In this document: piece after piece, positions 60,264 to 64,000 of the stretch
Numbering within the stretch: the first letter of the stretch is position 1
Layout of the letters: every line of letters starts with the position of its first letter
NCBI GenBank assembly: GCA_963931865.1
Contig: OZ007506.1
Location: 7,656,451 to 7,720,450, forward strand
Direction of reading: 5' to 3'
DNA: 64,000 bases
Source: Axinella damicornis
Taxonomy: Eukaryota; Porifera; Demospongiae; Axinellida; Axinellidae
Position numbers and translations under genes: made by a program
Notes under the pieces: model-generated
Databases searched by the model: none
What the model was told of the DNA's origin: nothing
The model's input: the letters and a program-made list of their open reading frames with translations, nothing else

Positions 60264-60295
<32 letters not shown>

Positions 60296-61480
60296 ATCCC
60301 CACTGGCACCCCCAAAATATACATCAGTGTTACAATTCCAAAGTACATACGTTGTACGCAATACTGAAAATTACTTCAGATTGCTGCCTTAGGTCTTACA
60401 TACCCTCTCATTTTGTGGATACTTTAACAGACTATGATTGCATCCACCAGCTTGTACTAACTACAGCTAGCCTCGTTCCCAGGCTGCTTGCAGTCTCGTT
60501 CCCAGACTGCTTGCCGGAGCCAATAACTAAAGCACAATCATGTTACATGACGCCACACACATGTGCAGCCAATGACAGTTGAAGCAATGGCAGTCAACAG
60601 GAAGACAAAAGTGGTCATAATTTCATCACCAAGACAAGGAATTCTCATTCAGAGCTAATGAAGCGTTCGACAATTATACGCTGAGTCAGTGCACAACAGC
60701 GAAAGAAAACTAGGTTACCAAACACTACCACAAATCACAGGAGGTCATAACATATTCACGATTCCAACTACACCACTTATTAATCCCCATATCCACAGCA
60801 ATACTACTCTTCGGGCATTGATGTTTTAATATCTGTAGGCAACGAAAAGCCAGCCTGGCAGGGGCGGAGTGGAGTTCAAAGTTCACTGCACCCTAGACAT
60901 CCCAATGGGAGAGGTCAAGACTAAACATGATTCAAACACCACATTCCAAGCATAACTTTGCAACGAAATCACCTGTCAATTAGCTCTGGCACGCACTTGT
61001 TTGCATTCTTAGAAACCCAACCTCAGAGTACAGCACAATATGGTTAAATATGGCCACTTGTACCGCTTCTCAGTCACCCAATTATACATGGCACACACTC
61101 CAACAAGGTCACAATATGCATGGTGTGATTCAGACTGTGCCAACTTGTCCTATATACATGCTATGGTATGAAGAAGCATTACAAGTCGGGATACAAATCA
61201 CGCCACGACCTGTGCTAAACTGTCTGCCATGTATAACTACTAGCTGCATGACCTAATCACACATGGTGTACAATATAACATAGGTCAGAGAGCATCCATG
61301 GGATGATTTGTTGGCAGTGCCAACTTGTACAATAAAATTAATATGATTTCATTTTCACACTTGTTCACACAGCTTAGGGTCTCCTTTTGTTTGTGTAGTC
61401 CAAGTAGGTGTTGATTTCCTGCACGGACAGACACTGCCACAGGATCTACACTGCACCAGCTTTAGTTATATACACACGTA
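59851..61480. other. No gene recognised
   Basis: It contains a poly-C tract (60265-60295), two adjacent solo MITE ends (TAGCCTCGTTCCCAGGCTGC and AGTCTCGTTCCCAGACTGC near 60470-60510) and a diverged R4 fragment around 60580-60670. Confidence 0.45.
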
Positions 61481-61484
61481 CTGC

Positions 61485-61885
61485 GAGCTAGCTATAGCCT
61501 GGTTCCAGGTGTGGAGGGGAAGAGAGACACTCTTGCACACGTACTGCCAGTTAGCCTGGTTCCAGGTGCAGAGGGAAAGAGAGAGCACTCTTGCACACGT
61601 ACTGCCAGCTAGCCTGGTTCCAGGTGCAGAGGGGAAGAGAGAGCACTCTTGCACACGTACTGCCAGTTAGCCTGGTTCCAGGTGTGGAGGGGAAGAGAGA
61701 GCACTCTTGCACACGTACTGCCAGTTAGCCTGGTTCCAGGTGTGGAGGGGAAGAGAGAGCACTCTTGCACATGTACTGCCAGCTAGCCGGTTCCAGGTGC
61801 GGAGGGGAAGAGAGAGCACTCTTGCACACGTACTGCGAGCTAGCCCAGTTACAGGTGCGGAGGGGAAGAGAGAGCACTCTTGCTC
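61485..61885. repeat. About 60-bp tandem repeat
   Basis: Seven units of AGCCTGGTTCCAGGTGTGGA then GGGGAAGAGAGAGCACTCTT and GCACACGTACTGCCAG. The AGCCTGGTTCCAGG core recalls the TIR of the 9-bp-TSD MITE. Confidence 0.95.
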
Positions 61886-61914
61886 CTCCCCTAGCCTCCA
61901 TGCCAAACCTGGAG

Positions 61915-62125
61915 TAGCTGGGGATCATTACACTCCTGCTGGCACATGGAAAAATAGCCCTCAAGTAATAAAGTAGGCACACAGAGATTCTGACTGTGTC
62001 CTGACCACAGTCACTTTCTGACACTTCGTTTGTAGAAACTCACCTTGGTAGCCGTCTTATGAGCATTTTTTGTCTTTCCGTTGGTCACCATTCCTCGCTT
62101 CGACTGGTGTTGGACATCAATGCAT
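61915..62125. repeat. Diverged R4 fragment
   Basis: ATTACACTCCTG, AGAGATTCTGACTG and AAACTCACCTTGGTAGCC follow the order of inverted R4 copy D, with low similarity. Confidence 0.6.
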
Positions 62126-62990
62126 AATCATTCAGGAAGGGTGCCCTGACACAATCTTATGCACAAGGAGAAGTGTTGATCAAGAGGTGAACTTGACCTA
62201 CCAGGGCAGCGGTTGCTACTCAAATATATAGTCCACAAATAGTCCAAGTAATTAATACCTAATACCTAATTAACTAATCACCTAATTAGTGTCTGGTTAC
62301 TGATCAGAGCGGATGCACAGAGATTCGGAGTAAACCAAGGCTAGGCTGTCAGAGGCTGGCTTGCAGTTCTGTCTGGTCTAGGCAGAGATATGATGTAGTG
62401 GTGTCTCTGGTATTGCAGTATGTGATGCGGGCAATGTCACTTGGATTGGCAGCTCAGTGAGGACAACATTGGGGCCATGTGGGGTACCAATCTCAACCCC
62501 ATGTGACAACACATTGGCGTAACATGTTCACAAGTCAACTGTCAAGTAACGTACGTAAGTGACTGCCAAGTAAGATACTGTCACATGACTCACTGTCAAC
62601 AATACAAAACATACTCATGTGACATAATCATGTATCACTCCTTATGTCCATTGCCAAGTACATTTCCTTGACCACGTGTAAGCAACTTACCATACTGGCA
62701 AGCATGCTACACTCAGTCACACACATGCTCCCAAACATGAGTAAAATTCCAATTTTGTCTGCAGGTGGAGTTGTAGAGTTCAGCCATGCAGGTCACATGT
62801 ACAGCTGTGGTTTGCCAGCAGAGTTGCACTCCATTGTTTGGGGTTAGGTAACATTGCATAGGCAGTCCTTGGGGCACATATTTGGTTGCAAGTGGGACTG
62901 TTTGTGACTACAGAGGGGCTGCTTGCTGGGTAGCATGTGACTACAAAGTGACACATTACTATGGTGATTAACTTAGTTTGTCAGCTTTAG
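62126..62990. other. No feature recognised
   Basis: A CCTAATACCTAATTAACTAA-type short repeat lies at about 62255-62290. Nothing else was recognised. Confidence 0.4.
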
Positions 62991-62997
62991 TGAGTAG

Positions 62998-63215
62998 GGC
63001 AGGAGGAGGGGGAAAGGGGAGAGGAGAGGGGAGGGAGGGAGGGAGGGAGGGAGGGAGGGAGGGAGGGAGGGAGGGAGGGAGGGAGGGAGGGAGGGAGGGA
63101 GGGAGGGAGGGAGGGAGGGGGAGGGAGGGAGGGGGAGGGAGGGAGGGAGGGAGGGAGGGAGGGAGGGAGGAGAAATGTTGGAGGGAGGGAGGAGAAATGA
63201 AGGAGGGAGGGAGGA
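62998..63215. repeat. (GGGA)n simple repeat
   Basis: About 170 bp of GGGA with purine-rich flanks. Frames over it are artefacts. Confidence 0.97.
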
Positions 63216-63232
63216 TGACATCCAATGTGTAG

Positions 63233-63634
63233 TAGCCTCGTTCCCATGGCAGGCCCACACGTGAAACATGGAAGTGGGCCTGGTGACACTTGCCAAAATT
63301 CCCGTATGTGCTGAGCTCAGCAGTCTTGATTTGGGTAGGCGAATCACGCTCGTCCATTGACAATTATTGCGTAGTAATTACATTCTTTACTCCGTGAAAA
63401 GTGTAGCCAGTTGATAAAACCGCTGTTCTAGCCTTCAAGACTCACCTCTGGTCGCTCCTTGGCAAGGACTTTCTACTTAGCCATCACCAACAGCTACCTT
63501 CCGCGTGATTTCGAATGCATCCAAGTAAGGAATGTAATCGCCTACGCAGTTATGCTGACTATGCACATACGGGAATTTTGCCAAGTGTCACCAGGCCCTC
63601 TTCCACGTTCCGTGGTTGGCCTGGGTAGAGGCTA
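63233..63634. mobile_element. 9-bp-TSD MITE, 402 bp
   Basis: TAGCCTCGTTCCCATGGCAG and the partly complementary right end GGCCTGGGTAGAGGCTA, with a long subterminal inverted block (TGGTGACACTTGCCAAAATT). Flanked by perfect AATGTGTAG copies (63224-63232, 63635-63643). Confidence 0.93.
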
Positions 63635-63643
63635 AATGTGTAG

Positions 63644-64000
63644 TAGTGAGAGCTGTGTAGTAGTGAGAGCTATGTCATCAAGGTATGAATAACAGTACTA
63701 ATCTGAGATACACCACCGATCAGTTCCCACAGGATCCCCCAGGAAGGTCAGCAGAACCCAATTAAACCCTCTCAGTTGGATAAACTCTGGGGGAGAATTA
63801 ATGGTTCTCAAAAACAACTGACTGGAATTCCAACCATAAATGAGTCCAAAGTTCAATGAGCTATGTGAAGGACAGGTGCATGGTCACAGTGATGGGGGCT
63901 ACACCTACCAATGGGGAGGGTGCTTTCACCTATCTATTTAACAATTGATAAGGGCTACCCACAGCATCACCAGCCATCTACGTTGTTAGCAGCAGAGCCT
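63644..64000. other. Right edge, no feature recognised
   Basis: No coding stretch or repeat boundary was recognised. Confidence 0.4.

Noticed and set aside
62968..63363. Minus-strand Pro/Leu/Ser-rich frames
   Set aside because: They come from the (GGGA)n repeat.

Overview
The window is eukaryotic and almost certainly animal DNA. Genes are split by GT-AG introns, simple repeats and poly-C/poly-G tracts are frequent, and many DNA-transposon remnants sit inside introns. The one clear gene is a DIDO1/PHF3-type chromatin reader, a family I know from animals. I cannot assign a species; a marine invertebrate such as a sponge or cnidarian is a guess. The only assembly gap is a run of 200 N at 38389-38588.

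Layout. Positions 1 to about 5990 are a tandem satellite with a 147-bp unit, cut by the left edge of the window and fading into diverged units to about 6870. From 35931 down to 7474, on the minus strand, I could chain 16 exons into one open frame of about 1572 codons with consistent splice phases. They encode an acidic N-terminus, a PHD finger, a C-x4-C type zinc motif, the TFIIS central domain, a SPOC domain and a low-complexity tail with a His-Pro-Gln-Gly repeat. A further coding exon at 42928-43235 probably lies upstream, but its phase does not join directly, so at least one exon is missing, perhaps in the N gap.

The introns are full of mobile DNA. They hold a decayed PIF/Harbinger transposase, a separate decayed Harbinger Myb/SANT-like gene, a decayed Crypton-type (DUF3504) tyrosine recombinase gene and unidentified decayed plus-strand coding stretches at 29.4-30.6 kb and 36.4-38.4 kb. 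Small inverted-repeat elements surround them. The best defined are a family with TIR TAGCCTCGTTCCCAGGC and 9-bp target duplications (11 bounded copies, 32 to 610 bp), two foldback-like elements with GGGA-starting TIRs and 9-bp duplications, TTAA elements, and TA elements. Several insertions are confirmed by an empty site in another copy of the host repeat within this same window.

From 43.3 kb to the right end I see no gene I can name. This part holds minisatellites, large palindromes, dispersed repeats, a possible hammerhead-like motif, and one plausible minus-strand exon at 58037-58107. The story of the window is one chromatin gene whose introns record nested transposition, beside a satellite whose every unit looks like a tiny exon plus a tiny intron.
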